Assembly: GCF_030159595.1 (NCBI RefSeq) | Contig: NZ_BSKJ01000016.1 | Span: 16,510-80,509 of the forward strand | From: Pseudomonas putida | GTDB taxonomy: Bacteria; Pseudomonadota; Gammaproteobacteria; Pseudomonadales; Pseudomonadaceae | Reading direction: 5' to 3' | Length of the DNA stretch: 64,000 nucleotides | In this document: piece after piece, positions 35,173-43,339 of the stretch | How the letters are laid out: every line of letters starts with the position of its first letter | Numbering within the stretch: position 1 is the first letter of the stretch | The notes under the pieces: model-generated | Database searches by the model: none | Told to the model about the DNA's origin: nothing | Seen by the model: only the letters and a program-made list of their open reading frames with translations | Made by a program: the position numbers and the translations under genes

Positions 35173-35517
35173 ATGTCCGATTTCATCACCGTCCTGCGCG
35201 AGACCTGCCCGACGCCGGTCGTGGACGCCACCAAGTGGAAGCGCATCGGCGGCGACCCGCACACCGTCAACCTCAATGCCTACCTGTCGGCCGACGGCAG
35301 CAAGATCATGGGCACCTGGATCTGCACCCCGGGCAAGTTCGAGGTCAACTATGAGAAGTGGGAGTTCTGCCACTTCCTCGATGGCTACTGCATCATCACC
35401 CCGGAAGGCGAAGAGCCTAAGCACCTGAAGGCCGGTGACGTGTTCGTCATCGAACCGGGGATGAAAGGCACCTGGGAAGTGGTCGAGACCGTGCGCAAGT
35501 ATTTCGTCTTCGCCTGA
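35173..35517 (+). CDS. Cupin-domain protein (DUF861 type)
   Basis: A 114-residue single cupin (KIMGTWICTPGKFEVNYEKWEFCHFLDGYCIITPEGEEPKHLKAGDVFVIEPGMKGTWEVVETVRKYFVFA). This resembles the ureidoglycine-aminohydrolase-type cupin family, but small members are mostly of unknown function. The usual cupin His metal ligands are largely absent. It is monocistronic. Confidence 0.8.
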   Translation: MSDFITVLRETCPTPVVDATKWKRIGGDPHTVNLNAYLSADGSKIMGTWICTPGKFEVNYEKWEFCHFLDGYCIITPEGEEPKHLKAGDVFVIEPGMKGTWEVVETVRKYFVFA

Positions 35518-35589
35518 CAAAAAAATCGCGGGGCAGGCGCCCTTCCCTCTGGTGCGCAGTTACAGAGGGAAGGCCACCTGGCCCGCGAT
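35518..35589 (-). terminator. Terminator of mmsAB
   Basis: CCTTCCCTCTG (35541-35551) and CAGAGGGAAGG (35563-35573) form a perfect 11-bp stem. It is extended outward by TCGCGGG/CCCGCGA. On the minus strand it ends in a T-run (A tract at about 35518-35525), right after mmsB. Confidence 0.85.
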
Positions 35590-35606
35590 GAAGTCCACCT
35601 CGCTCG

Positions 35607-36494
35607 TCAATCCTTCTTGCGATATCCCTCGACGATGGCCGAGAAGTCCTTGCCCCCCTCGCCGCGCAGGCTCATGGCCTGATACAGCTGCTGGGCCACG
35701 GCCCCCAGGATCACCGGTTGGTGTGCCTGGCGTGCCGCTTCGGTGGCCAGCCCCAGGTCCTTGAGCATCAGCTCGGCGCCAAAGCCACCCGTGTAGCCAC
35801 GCGATGCCGGCGCCGTTTCGATAATGCCCGGCCACGGGTTGTAGGTGTCCGAACTCCAGCAACGCCCGGTCGAGCTGTTGATGATGCCGGCCAGCACCTT
35901 GGTGTCGATGCCCAGCGCGTTACCCAAGGCCATAGCCTCGGACACGCCGATCATGGAGATGCCCAGCAGCAGGTTGTTGCAGATCTTGGCGATCTGCCCG
36001 GTGCCGACTTCACCGCAGTGCACGATGTTGCGCCCCATCTGCTCCAGCACCGGCTTGAGGGTGGCGAACAGCTCGGCGCTGGCACCAACCATGAACGTCA
36101 GGGTGCCGGCTGCCGCGCCGCCAGTGCCACCGGACACCGGCGCGTCGCCCATGTCCACGCCCTTGGCCACTGCGGCCTTGGACACATCACGTGCGGTCTG
36201 CGGGTCGATGGTGCTGCAGTCCACGGTTGGCGTGCCGGGGCGAATGCCGGCCAACACGCCGTCTTCGTTCAGGTAAACGCTGCGCACATGGGCTGCAGCC
36301 GGCAACATGGTGATCACCAGCTCGCTGTTGGCCGCCGCGTCCTTGGGTGACGGGCTGATCTGCCCACCCAGCCCTGCCAGCTCGGCCAGCACGGTTTTGT
36401 TCAGGTCGAACAGGTTCAGCTGATGCCCGGCCTTGATCAGGTTGCGGGCCATGGGCGCGCCCATGTTGCCCAGGCCGATGAATGCAATACGCAT
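35607..36494 (-). CDS. mmsB: 3-hydroxyisobutyrate dehydrogenase
   Basis: A 295-residue NAD-dependent enzyme of valine catabolism, oxidising 3-hydroxyisobutyrate to methylmalonate semialdehyde. The nucleotide motif is FIGLGNMGAPMARNL, the substrate motif DAPVSGGTGGAAAGTL, and the catalytic Lys lies in GQIAKICNNLLLG. It is 9 bp after mmsA in an operon. Confidence 0.96.
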   Translation of the reverse strand: MRIAFIGLGNMGAPMARNLIKAGHQLNLFDLNKTVLAELAGLGGQISPSPKDAAANSELVITMLPAAAHVRSVYLNEDGVLAGIRPGTPTVDCSTIDPQTARDVSKAAVAKGVDMGDAPVSGGTGGAAAGTLTFMVGASAELFATLKPVLEQMGRNIVHCGEVGTGQIAKICNNLLLGISMIGVSEAMALGNALGIDTKVLAGIINSSTGRCWSSDTYNPWPGIIETAPASRGYTGGFGAELMLKDLGLATEAARQAHQPVILGAVAQQLYQAMSLRGEGGKDFSAIVEGYRKKD

Positions 36495-36503
36495 GACGTC
36501 TCC

Positions 36504-38030
36504 TTAGCGCAGACTGATGGTGGTGTTCACACCGTCATTGACACTGTCGTCATCGAACCAGCGGGCGGTGACGGTCTTGGTCTGAGTGTAGAACTGCACC
36601 ACTTGCTTGCCGTACGGGCCGAGGTCGCCAAGCTTGGAGCCGCGCGAACCGGTGAAGCTGAAGTACGGCACCGGCACCGGGATCGGGATGTTGATGCCGA
36701 CTTGGCCGATATCGATTTCGCTCTGGAACTTGCGCGCGGCCGCGCCGCTTTGGGTGAACAGGCCGGTGCCATTACCGAACGGGTTGGCATTGACCAAGGC
36801 AATAGCCTCGTCGAGCGTATCGACCTCCAGGGTCACCAGCACCGGGCCGAAGATTTCCTGGGTGTACACCTGCATGTCGGTCTTCACACCCGAGAACAGG
36901 GTTGGGCCAACGAAGTTGCCTTGCTCGTAACCCGGCACCTTGACGTCACGGCCGTCGAGTTCCAGCTTGGCGCCTTCCTTGATGCCACTTTCGATCAGGC
37001 CCAGCACACGCTCCTTGGCGCGCTTGGAAACCACCGGGCCAACATCGGTGCCAGGCTCACAACCGGCATTGACCTTGAGCTTGCTGGCCGCGTCCTTGAT
37101 ATCAGGCAGCCATTCGCGAGCCTTGCCTACCAGCACTGCCACCGAGGTAGCCATGCAGCGCTGGCCCGCCGCGCCGAAGGCGGCACCGACCAGGGCGTTG
37201 ATGGTTTGTGTGCGGTTGGCGTCGGGCAGCACCACTGCGTGGTTCTTGGCGCCCATCATCGACTGCACGCGCTTGCCGTGCTGGCTGCCCAGGTTGTACA
37301 CATGGGTGCCCACTTCGGTAGAGCCAACGAACGAAATGGCCTTGATGTCCTGGTGGGTGCAGATGGCATCTACCACTTGCTTGCCACCGTGCACTACGTT
37401 CAGCACGCCAGCCGGTACACCGGCTTCCAGCGCCAGCTCTACCAGCAGCATGGTCGACAGCGGGTCTTGTTCGGACGGCTTGAGCACGAAGGTGTTGCCG
37501 CAAACGATGGCCATGGGGAACATCCACAGCGGGATCATCGCCGGGAAGTTGAACGGGGTGATGCCGGCGCATACGCCGATAGGTTGGCGCAGGGTGTAGG
37601 TATCGACGCCGCCGGCGACGTTCTCGGCAAACTCGCCCATCTGCAACGTGCCGATGGACGCAGCGTGCTCGACCACTTCCAGGCCACGGAAGATATCGCC
37701 TTCGGCGTCGGCCAGGGTCTTGCCCTGCTCGGCACTGAGCACTTGGGCAATGCGTTTGGTGTGTTCGCGGATCAGGGCCTGCAGCTTGAGCATGATGCGC
37801 ATGCGTGCGCCGATCGGGGTGTCGCGCCAGGTCTTGAAGGCGCGGTGAGCAGCGGCCACGGCAGCGTCGACTTCTTCGACGGTGGCGAACGGGACACGTG
37901 CCAGCACTTCCTGGGTGGCCGGGTTGACGATGTCGCGCCATTCGGTGGTCTTCGACTCGACCCATTGGCCATCGATCAGCAGCTTCACCTGCTCGACCTT
38001 GGTCTGGTTTGGGGATTGCGGTGCGTTCAT
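36504..38030 (-). CDS. mmsA: Methylmalonate-semialdehyde dehydrogenase (acylating)
   Basis: A 508-residue aldehyde dehydrogenase. The MMSDH-type active-site region is GAAGQRCMATS (catalytic Cys), with FVGSTEVG as the nucleotide motif and ITPFNFPAMIPLWMFP as a family block. It converts methylmalonate semialdehyde to propionyl-CoA. The start is the ATG at 38030; the frame upstream is open but not protein-like. It is divergent from a LysR gene, with 132 bp between. Confidence 0.96.
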   Translation of the reverse strand: MNAPQSPNQTKVEQVKLLIDGQWVESKTTEWRDIVNPATQEVLARVPFATVEEVDAAVAAAHRAFKTWRDTPIGARMRIMLKLQALIREHTKRIAQVLSAEQGKTLADAEGDIFRGLEVVEHAASIGTLQMGEFAENVAGGVDTYTLRQPIGVCAGITPFNFPAMIPLWMFPMAIVCGNTFVLKPSEQDPLSTMLLVELALEAGVPAGVLNVVHGGKQVVDAICTHQDIKAISFVGSTEVGTHVYNLGSQHGKRVQSMMGAKNHAVVLPDANRTQTINALVGAAFGAAGQRCMATSVAVLVGKAREWLPDIKDAASKLKVNAGCEPGTDVGPVVSKRAKERVLGLIESGIKEGAKLELDGRDVKVPGYEQGNFVGPTLFSGVKTDMQVYTQEIFGPVLVTLEVDTLDEAIALVNANPFGNGTGLFTQSGAAARKFQSEIDIGQVGINIPIPVPVPYFSFTGSRGSKLGDLGPYGKQVVQFYTQTKTVTARWFDDDSVNDGVNTTISLR

Positions 38031-38162
38031 CTGCGTTCTCCTTGGAATTATTGTCGGGACGAGATCGCCAGCGCCAAGCAAACGCAAGGTGGCGTCCTGA
38101 GGCTTGTTTCGAGTATAGATGTGCAAACATCCAACAAGAACGCACAAAAAAACCGGATCATC

Positions 38163-39113
38163 ATGCAAAAAGACCTCACATCCCTGAGCGCCCTCAACTG
38201 GGACGACCTGAAGTTTTTCCTCGAAGTGGCCCGCACCCGCAAGGCCAGCAGTGCCGCCAAACGCCTGAGCGTGGACTACACCACGGTGTCGCGGCGCATC
38301 AGCTCGCTGGAGGGGGCGCTGGGTACCTTGCTGTTCGAGAAGTCGCGGACCAACGGCTTTGTGCTGACCGCCGAAGGCCAACGCTTGCTGGGGTATGCCG
38401 AGTCGATCGAAAGCACGCTGCACATGGCCTGCGAGCAGGTGTCCGGGTCGGGGGTGGCGCTGTCGGGGCATGTACGCATGGGTTGCACCGAAGGCTTTGG
38501 CAGCTTCTTCATTACCCCGCAGCTGAGCCACTTCGTTGATGCCTACCCGGCGATTTCGGTGGATATACTGCCGCTGCCACACTTCATCAGCCTGTCCAAG
38601 CGTGAGGCGGACATTGTCATCGCGCTGGAGCGACCGGAGCATGGGCCTTATGTGTGCTGCAAGCTGTGTGATTACCGCTTGCGGCTGTATGCGACCCAGG
38701 ATTACCTGGACAGCCACACACCGATTCGTCAGGTGGCGGACTTGGCTAGACATCCTTTCATCAGTTATGTGGATGACCTGGCGTTCAGTTCAGAGCTGTT
38801 GTACCTCGCCAACCTGATCCCTGGCGCCACTGCGCATCTACGCAGTACCAGCGTGATTGCGCAGTACACAGCGGCGTTGCAGGGGCGTGGGCTGGCGATA
38901 CTGCCGTGTTTCCTGGCTGCGCAGGACCCGCGGTTGGTGACTGTGCTGCCTGAGGAGATCGAGGTGACGCGGCAGTTCTGGATGTATTGCCGGGAGGATT
39001 TGAGGAAGTTGAAGCGCATTACCTTGTTGTGGGATTACATCCGCGGGGTGACGGAGGCAAATGCGCCGTTGCTGATGGGTGAAATTCGCGAGATGCGGTT
39101 TGCTCAGGTGTAG
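38163..39113 (+). CDS. LysR-family regulator beside mmsAB, 3' end supplied by an inserted element
   Basis: A 316-residue LTTR (LNWDDLKFFLEVARTRKASSAAKRLSVDYTTVSRRISSLEGALGTLLFEK). It is divergent from mmsA and so is a likely regulator of mmsAB. The last 130 bp before position 39105 are duplicated at 47524-47653. An integrated element splits the original gene, and the attachment repeat restores the frame. The left copy ends MRFAQV-stop and the right copy MRFA-stop, so insertion adds two residues but keeps a full-length protein. Confidence 0.9.
   Translation: MQKDLTSLSALNWDDLKFFLEVARTRKASSAAKRLSVDYTTVSRRISSLEGALGTLLFEKSRTNGFVLTAEGQRLLGYAESIESTLHMACEQVSGSGVALSGHVRMGCTEGFGSFFITPQLSHFVDAYPAISVDILPLPHFISLSKREADIVIALERPEHGPYVCCKLCDYRLRLYATQDYLDSHTPIRQVADLARHPFISYVDDLAFSSELLYLANLIPGATAHLRSTSVIAQYTAALQGRGLAILPCFLAAQDPRLVTVLPEEIEVTRQFWMYCREDLRKLKRITLLWDYIRGVTEANAPLLMGEIREMRFAQV
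38975..39104. repeat. attL: 130-bp direct repeat, left copy
   Basis: Identical over all 130 bases to 47524-47653 and lying within the 3' end of the LysR gene. It marks the left junction of the integrated element. Confidence 0.95.
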
Positions 39114-39169
39114 ATCGACAAGGAGTAAGGGAGCTTCATCCTACCTACCGCAAGGGGCTGAAAGCAACG

Positions 39170-39217
39170 ACTTGTAACACCACTTGTGACAGAGGTTGTG
39201 ACACCACTTGTGACACC
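39170..39217. repeat. Four phased 12-bp repeats near attL, candidate integrase arm sites
   Basis: ACTTGTAACACC, ACTTGTGACAGA, GGTTGTGACACC and ACTTGTGACACC follow one another without gaps. A fifth partial copy (CATTGT) comes next. The same motif occurs twice at 47428-47451 in the integrase gene. The remaining sequence between the LysR stop and the next gene (39114-39408) shows only this array and a promoter. Confidence 0.75.
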
Positions 39218-39345
39218 CATTGTCCCGTGGAGGGTTGCCGAATGAGAGTGGTCGAAAGGGAAGCGATACCTTGGAGGTAAAGAAAAGGCTTCATTGACAA
39301 AAAGATTCAGGTGCTTCGCCCATTAGCCTTGACGATGGATAGCTT

Positions 39346-39372
39346 TTGACAGTGATAGCCTCATGCTACTAT
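39346..39372 (+). promoter_or_regulatory. Promoter of the SHOCT gene
   Basis: TTGACA (39346-39351), a 15-bp spacer and TACTAT (39367-39372). The -35 is perfect; the -10 matches four of six. Confidence 0.5.
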
Positions 39373-39408
39373 CTGCATTCCACTGTAGGCTATAGAAGCC
39401 AAGGAGAG

Positions 39409-39786
39409 ATGATCTTGGGATTCATGATTATTGTTTTTTGGTTAGTGTTGTCCGCTGGGGTAGGTATGCTGGCAAGCTCGAAGGGGCGTAGCTTTTGGGG
39501 TTTTACTCTACTGTCCGTCATTACCTCGCCTTTACTCGGGCTGATTATCGTTCTGATCGTGAGTGACTTGAATAAGGAGTCTGCACGGGAAGCTCAGGTA
39601 GCAGCCGAAAATGAACGTCACTTAGAGTCGATCAAAGCTATTGCTCGCTCCAATACCGTAGCAGCACCATCTCAAGAAAATGTTTCTGTAGCGGATGAAC
39701 TTGAAAAGCTTGCAGCCCTGAAAGAGCGAGGAATTTTGACTGACGAGGAATTTGCGACTCAGAAGAAACAATTGCTCCAAGGGTAG
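39409..39786 (+). CDS. Small membrane protein with C-terminal SHOCT domain
   Basis: A 125-residue protein. Two hydrophobic helices (MIIVFWLVLSAGVGML and GFTLLSVITSPLLGLIIVLIV) are followed by a linker and a SHOCT domain (VADELEKLAALKERGILTDEEFATQKKQLLQG). SHOCT domains are short oligomerisation modules common in phage and island proteins. The start at 39409 fits the AAGGAGAG site (short spacing) and the promoter just upstream. A TTG at 39415 is an alternative start. Confidence 0.8.
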   Translation: MILGFMIIVFWLVLSAGVGMLASSKGRSFWGFTLLSVITSPLLGLIIVLIVSDLNKESAREAQVAAENERHLESIKAIARSNTVAAPSQENVSVADELEKLAALKERGILTDEEFATQKKQLLQG

Positions 39787-40226
39787 TTACGGAAGTAAAT
39801 TTTTCCTGCCATTCTGTATTGTAGTGAGCAGGATGAAGTTAAGAGGACTTTTGAGATACTCCAAAAAGCAAGAGGACTCTTAACCTGCTCGCGGCACGAA
39901 GTATCTGATCAGTTTTTATGGTCGGATGTTAGTTTGCAGAAAAAACCATTTCCCCTCAGTTTCAGAATTGGATTCCAAATCAAACCGTGCGCGCTCTGTA
40001 CTCAAAATCCCTGCTATACAGCACCACTGCTTGACTGCAAGCCACGGGCCAAGGTGGGGTGGGTCAATGTTCTATGAAATCCCTGATAAACTATTGGCGA
40101 CCACATACGACAACGCCCCGCAAAGCTCCAATTAGGCTCAATACGGGGCGACTGGTATGCAAGTCATGCACGGGGGTTATGTACTGGTGTAGGGCGCTCT
40201 CAGATCGAAGCTGAGAGCCTTGTGCC
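39787..40226. other. Gene-free stretch with two hairpins
   Basis: No convincing gene in this interval. A 69-codon frame at 39926 has no ribosome site and unusual composition. Inverted repeats are CGCCCCG/CGGGGCG (40114-40120 and 40144-40150) and GCTCTCAG/CTGAGAGC (40196-40203 and 40211-40218). The second lies right after the recombinase stop and may act as a weak terminator. Confidence 0.5.
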
Positions 40227-40772
40227 TTATGCTGATTTCATTGCCCGCTGTACCGTGCTAAGGCTTACGCCAAGGTCCGCAGCAACTTTACGGAAGGATG
40301 CACCTTCCTGACCCATAGCATCAAGTATTGCTTGGTCATCAACCTTTTTCACACGACCTCTGTAAACACCCTTGGCTTTCGCTTTCGCTATGCCTTCTCG
40401 TTGACGTTCCTTGATGATGGCTCGTTCAAACTCAGCGACAGCGCCCATCATGCTCAGCATAAGTTCCTGTGTAGGGTTCACCTCAGATGTGAACAGCAGT
40501 TGTTCTTTGTGGAAGTGAACGCACACGCCCGCTATGCGTAGATCGGTAACTAGCGTCAGCAGGTCAGCCAGTGAGCGCGCAAGACGGTCAATCGAATGAA
40601 CATGGATTGTGTCACCGTCGCGTACATAGTCCAGCATCTCGGACAATGCAGGACGGTTTGTCGTCGCACCGCTCACCTTGTCAGTGAATGTACGATCTAC
40701 AACTATTCCATCAAGCTGACGGTCGGTGTTCTGGTCTTCACTGCTGACCCGGATGTAAGCAACGTGTGCCAT
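40227..40772 (-). CDS. Serine recombinase (resolvase/invertase family)
   Basis: A 181-residue small serine recombinase. The catalytic Ser is S10 in YIRVSSEDQNTDRQL. The conserved arginines are in VHSIDRLARSLADLL, the long E-helix is in MMGAVAEFERAIIKERQREGIAKAK, and the C-terminal HTH is FRKVAADLGVSLSTVQRAM. The size fits Tn3-type resolvases and DNA invertases. Its crossover site is not evident. The ATG at 40772 was chosen to give the family N-terminus. Confidence 0.93.
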   Translation of the reverse strand: MAHVAYIRVSSEDQNTDRQLDGIVVDRTFTDKVSGATTNRPALSEMLDYVRDGDTIHVHSIDRLARSLADLLTLVTDLRIAGVCVHFHKEQLLFTSEVNPTQELMLSMMGAVAEFERAIIKERQREGIAKAKAKGVYRGRVKKVDDQAILDAMGQEGASFRKVAADLGVSLSTVQRAMKSA

Positions 40773-41247
40773 GTCTGCCTGCCTGTATTCAATAGCCTCT
40801 AGATGCAGCAAGTATGGTCGTATTCATAACCAAAATCAACCCTAATAAATACGGCAGTGGCAGGGTTTGTGTATTCAGCGATCTGTAGTCCCAAGGGTGT
40901 ACCCTAATGATACGAACACGCGGCGTTCATACAGTGCAGACCGGCTTGCCGACGATGAACTTCTTTGACGATGTGGCGCCCCACCGGCTAGCTGACACCG
41001 GGCACTGATACCGGGTGCTGACTCATTGGCAAATTCCCAATGTTCGAAAATGAGATTAGTGAAAAATCGAAATGACCTCCGACGAAATCTGCACACCGGG
41101 TGTGACGACATCTGTACAAAGGGGTGTAGCGGCATTTGTGGTGAGAACTTAGGAAGAATGGTTTGGGGTTAAGCTTCAGCAAGCCGAATGCGGATTCAAT
41201 CTGAACACGAAAGCCAGAGAAAAAACGCACTCTGCTCGTAAATTGGT
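40773..41247. other. Gene-free stretch with 23-bp-period direct repeats
   Basis: No supported gene. GACGAAATCTGCACA (41081-41095) and GACGACATCTGTACA (41104-41118) are direct repeats with a 23-bp period. A degenerate third copy is near 41127-41141. Repeated termini of this kind occur at the ends of IS21-family elements, so this could be an IS end remnant; it could also be a recombinase res-type site. A short tandem repeat, ACCGGGCACTGAT/ACCGGGTGCTGAC, lies at about 40997-41022. Confidence 0.4.
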
Positions 41248-42051
41248 TCACGGTTGTTGCGACGATACTATTTTGTAACACAGGGCATCGCCAAGCTTGA
41301 GAGGGTTTCGCTGCAATACAGAATCAATGCCAACCCCCTTAAAGTGCTCAAGTACCATATTAGCAGAATTATGGCACTGCTTAATCATGCTGTTAGCATA
41401 AGTGGCAGACCTATCAGAGGCATATATAAATCGTAACTTTTGCGGAAGGTGGTGATTCCCGTAATACGGTTCCCTTCCTGCATTAATATCAATATGCTTT
41501 CCAAGCTCGCTGTCAACTATCATCCCAATCCGACAGCTCTGTAGAAACCACGGGGCAATACTTTGAGAAATAGCGAGGTGCCAGCCTATAGGTTCATTCT
41601 TTTCCTCATGATTGGGATTCAAAATTAAAAATGTAGCATGATGCTGAAAAGGTAGATCAGCAACGACCGACTTCAAATGATCTTTTACCACATAGATACA
41701 ACAAGCACTGACCTTGTACCCTTTGTACACCGTATCCAGAGTATTCGTATCTACGGCCATAAGATAATCAAAGCGTTGCTGCACTTCCTCAAAATTAGTG
41801 AGCGACAGAGAGAAGTCGTCTGCGGGAGCGGAATAGAGGACTTTGTCGTCTTTAGCCTCCCGCTTATGGGTGATCTGACGCCTGATGGTGGAAGGGTCTA
41901 TCTCAAGAATATTGAGCTTTCCCGTTACCGAGTCCTTCTGCAGTGTTAACGATGACACCTTCTCGGTTGCATGACCATAAACCCACTCCTCGCGGGGAAT
42001 GGTAACTTCACCATGCTTCTGCCTCCTCCCCTTCTTGTCCTTTTTCTCCAT
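41248..42051 (-). CDS. Uncharacterised protein of the integrated element
   Basis: A 267-residue protein that I do not recognise. The N-terminus is very basic (MEKKDKKGRRQKHGE). Alternating strands and acidic residues at D101 (YLMAVDTNT), D180 (RIGMIVDSELGKHIDI) and D213 (FIYASDRSATYA) are loosely reminiscent of an RNase H-like fold, but this is weak. No membrane segment or signal is present. It is divergent from the 214-residue gene at 42167, which suggests a shared control region or function. Base composition is lower in G+C than the backbone. Confidence 0.6.
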   Translation of the reverse strand: MEKKDKKGRRQKHGEVTIPREEWVYGHATEKVSSLTLQKDSVTGKLNILEIDPSTIRRQITHKREAKDDKVLYSAPADDFSLSLTNFEEVQQRFDYLMAVDTNTLDTVYKGYKVSACCIYVVKDHLKSVVADLPFQHHATFLILNPNHEEKNEPIGWHLAISQSIAPWFLQSCRIGMIVDSELGKHIDINAGREPYYGNHHLPQKLRFIYASDRSATYANSMIKQCHNSANMVLEHFKGVGIDSVLQRNPLKLGDALCYKIVSSQQP

Positions 42052-42166
42052 CTAAACATGCCCTCAGCAGGATAAATTTTTAGCATCGATACTCAGATAT
42101 CACCCGATGGTATAGACTAAGCAACGATCATTGTCTACATCTTCCATACGATAAGAGTGTCTCACC

Positions 42167-42811
42167 ATGGCCTACATCCTGATTGACATCGGTAAGCAAC
42201 CGGAAGAGCCTCTGAATGTCTCATTGCTCCTCCCGCTACCGGCGGATACGCCTTATGGCAATTTCCAGTTGAAGTGGATGGATATTATTTCTAGACTGAA
42301 TGAAGCCAATCGGCAAATAATCACAAGCTATGAGACGTGGTGCGCTGCAAGGACCGGAAGTATTGAAGATAGCATGAAAGATGTTTTCAATATGCATCGG
42401 TTTTCTACAGAGTACGCAGTGACCGGGATGCGAAGGGTGGCCGATGAACTTGTAGCACTTGTTTGGTGTATGCATCAGCTGCGGGATGGGGGTGAGATTC
42501 CGTCAAGAGTCAAAGTTGATACTATCGGGCTCGTATTCAAACACAAATACTATGGTCCAGATGATCTATTTGAGCGACACCTTGATTTGATTAAGTTGTT
42601 AAATGACCTATCCAATACCTTTAAGCACTCTTTCATTCAGTCAGATTTAGCAAGGATAGGTGAAAACGAACCGCTGGTTCTGGCATTAAACCTTGAGCGA
42701 GCCGACTTGGACAACAAGCCGCTATTTTATGCGGTAAGGGTGTCAGAGTTTGTCTCAGGCTACACCCGTTTCTTTCACGACTGTAGAGAATGGCTTCGCA
42801 CCTTACTATGA
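42167..42811 (+). CDS. Uncharacterised protein of the integrated element
   Basis: A 214-residue, mostly helical soluble protein without recognised motifs. Notable parts are RFSTEYAVTGMRRVADELVALVWCMHQLRDGG and LFERHLDLIKLLNDLSNTFKHSFIQSDL, which look like paired long helices. The ribosome site is weak (AAGAG). It lies divergent from the 267-residue gene with 115 bp between and directly before the hairpin-rich region. Function unknown. Confidence 0.6.
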   Translation: MAYILIDIGKQPEEPLNVSLLLPLPADTPYGNFQLKWMDIISRLNEANRQIITSYETWCAARTGSIEDSMKDVFNMHRFSTEYAVTGMRRVADELVALVWCMHQLRDGGEIPSRVKVDTIGLVFKHKYYGPDDLFERHLDLIKLLNDLSNTFKHSFIQSDLARIGENEPLVLALNLERADLDNKPLFYAVRVSEFVSGYTRFFHDCREWLRTLL

Positions 42812-42850
42812 ATGTATTAGATGGTAGTTGAATTGGGAATTACTTACATA

Positions 42851-43323
42851 AAATGGTTGTCGTTCACTCTGCTCTTTTTCCGATTTTACTCACAACCATT
42901 TCAGTGTGAATACACACTGGGTACTGATTCTCAAAGAGCGTAAACCTTCGGTTTCCTTGGCGATCACTGATTGACAATCAGAAAATTATCACTCTCATAC
43001 ATCCAGTGATCGCAGGTGAGCCGAAGGCGAATGCTTTTAGGGTAAAGGACAGACAGTCCGACCCGCCCTTGATCTTTATTATCTTGAGTATTATATTCTG
43101 AGCCAAGCTCAGGATTGGTTATTCAAGATGTCATTACTATCCTGTGCATAGCACAGGCATTACACGCTCTTAGGTTTTGAAGGGAGCTTGTCCCTTCTCC
43201 TTTCAACTTCTCTAGTGACCTACCCAAGGCTTCACCTTGAAGAAAGCCTACCCTGTGGACAACCTCCACAGAAGAACAGCCCCCTTATTAATCGTCGTCC
43301 GAGCCGTCCGACTCTTAATAAGG
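42851..43323. other. Hairpin-rich noncoding region, candidate structured RNA or replication origin
   Basis: No gene. Successive perfect inverted repeats: 42851-42860/42892-42901 (10 bp); 42902-42908/42913-42919; the composite 42945-42951/43021-43027 around 42960-42969/43004-43013 (10 bp); 43047-43050/43056-43059; 43081-43087/43123-43129 around 43098-43103/43107-43112; 43141-43147/43151-43157; 43179-43185/43191-43197; 43230-43234/43238-43242; 43253-43259/43265-43271; and 43283-43291/43315-43323. A DnaA-box-like TGTGGACAA is at 43254. The density of perfect stems is well above what I see elsewhere in the window. Confidence 0.65.
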
Positions 43324-43339
43324 TCAACATGACGGGACG

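Noticed and set aside
36423..39113. A very long plus-strand frame of 896 codons
   Set aside because: Its first part is the antisense shadow of mmsA/mmsB. Only the last 316 codons (from 38163) are the real LysR gene, with a proper start.
39170..39217. Possible CRISPR-like array
   Set aside because: The 12-bp repeats are contiguous without spacers, and no cas genes exist; an integrase arm-site role fits better.
39926..40135. 69-codon frame in the element
   Set aside because: No ribosome site, odd composition and overlap with a hairpin; not supported.
40988..41281. 97-codon minus-strand frame over the 23-bp repeats
   Set aside because: It runs through the direct repeats and into the downstream end of the 267-residue gene; no motif; probably noncoding.
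42851..43323. Hairpin array as a retron or group II intron
   Set aside because: No reverse transcriptase gene is present in the element, so these specific identities lack support.
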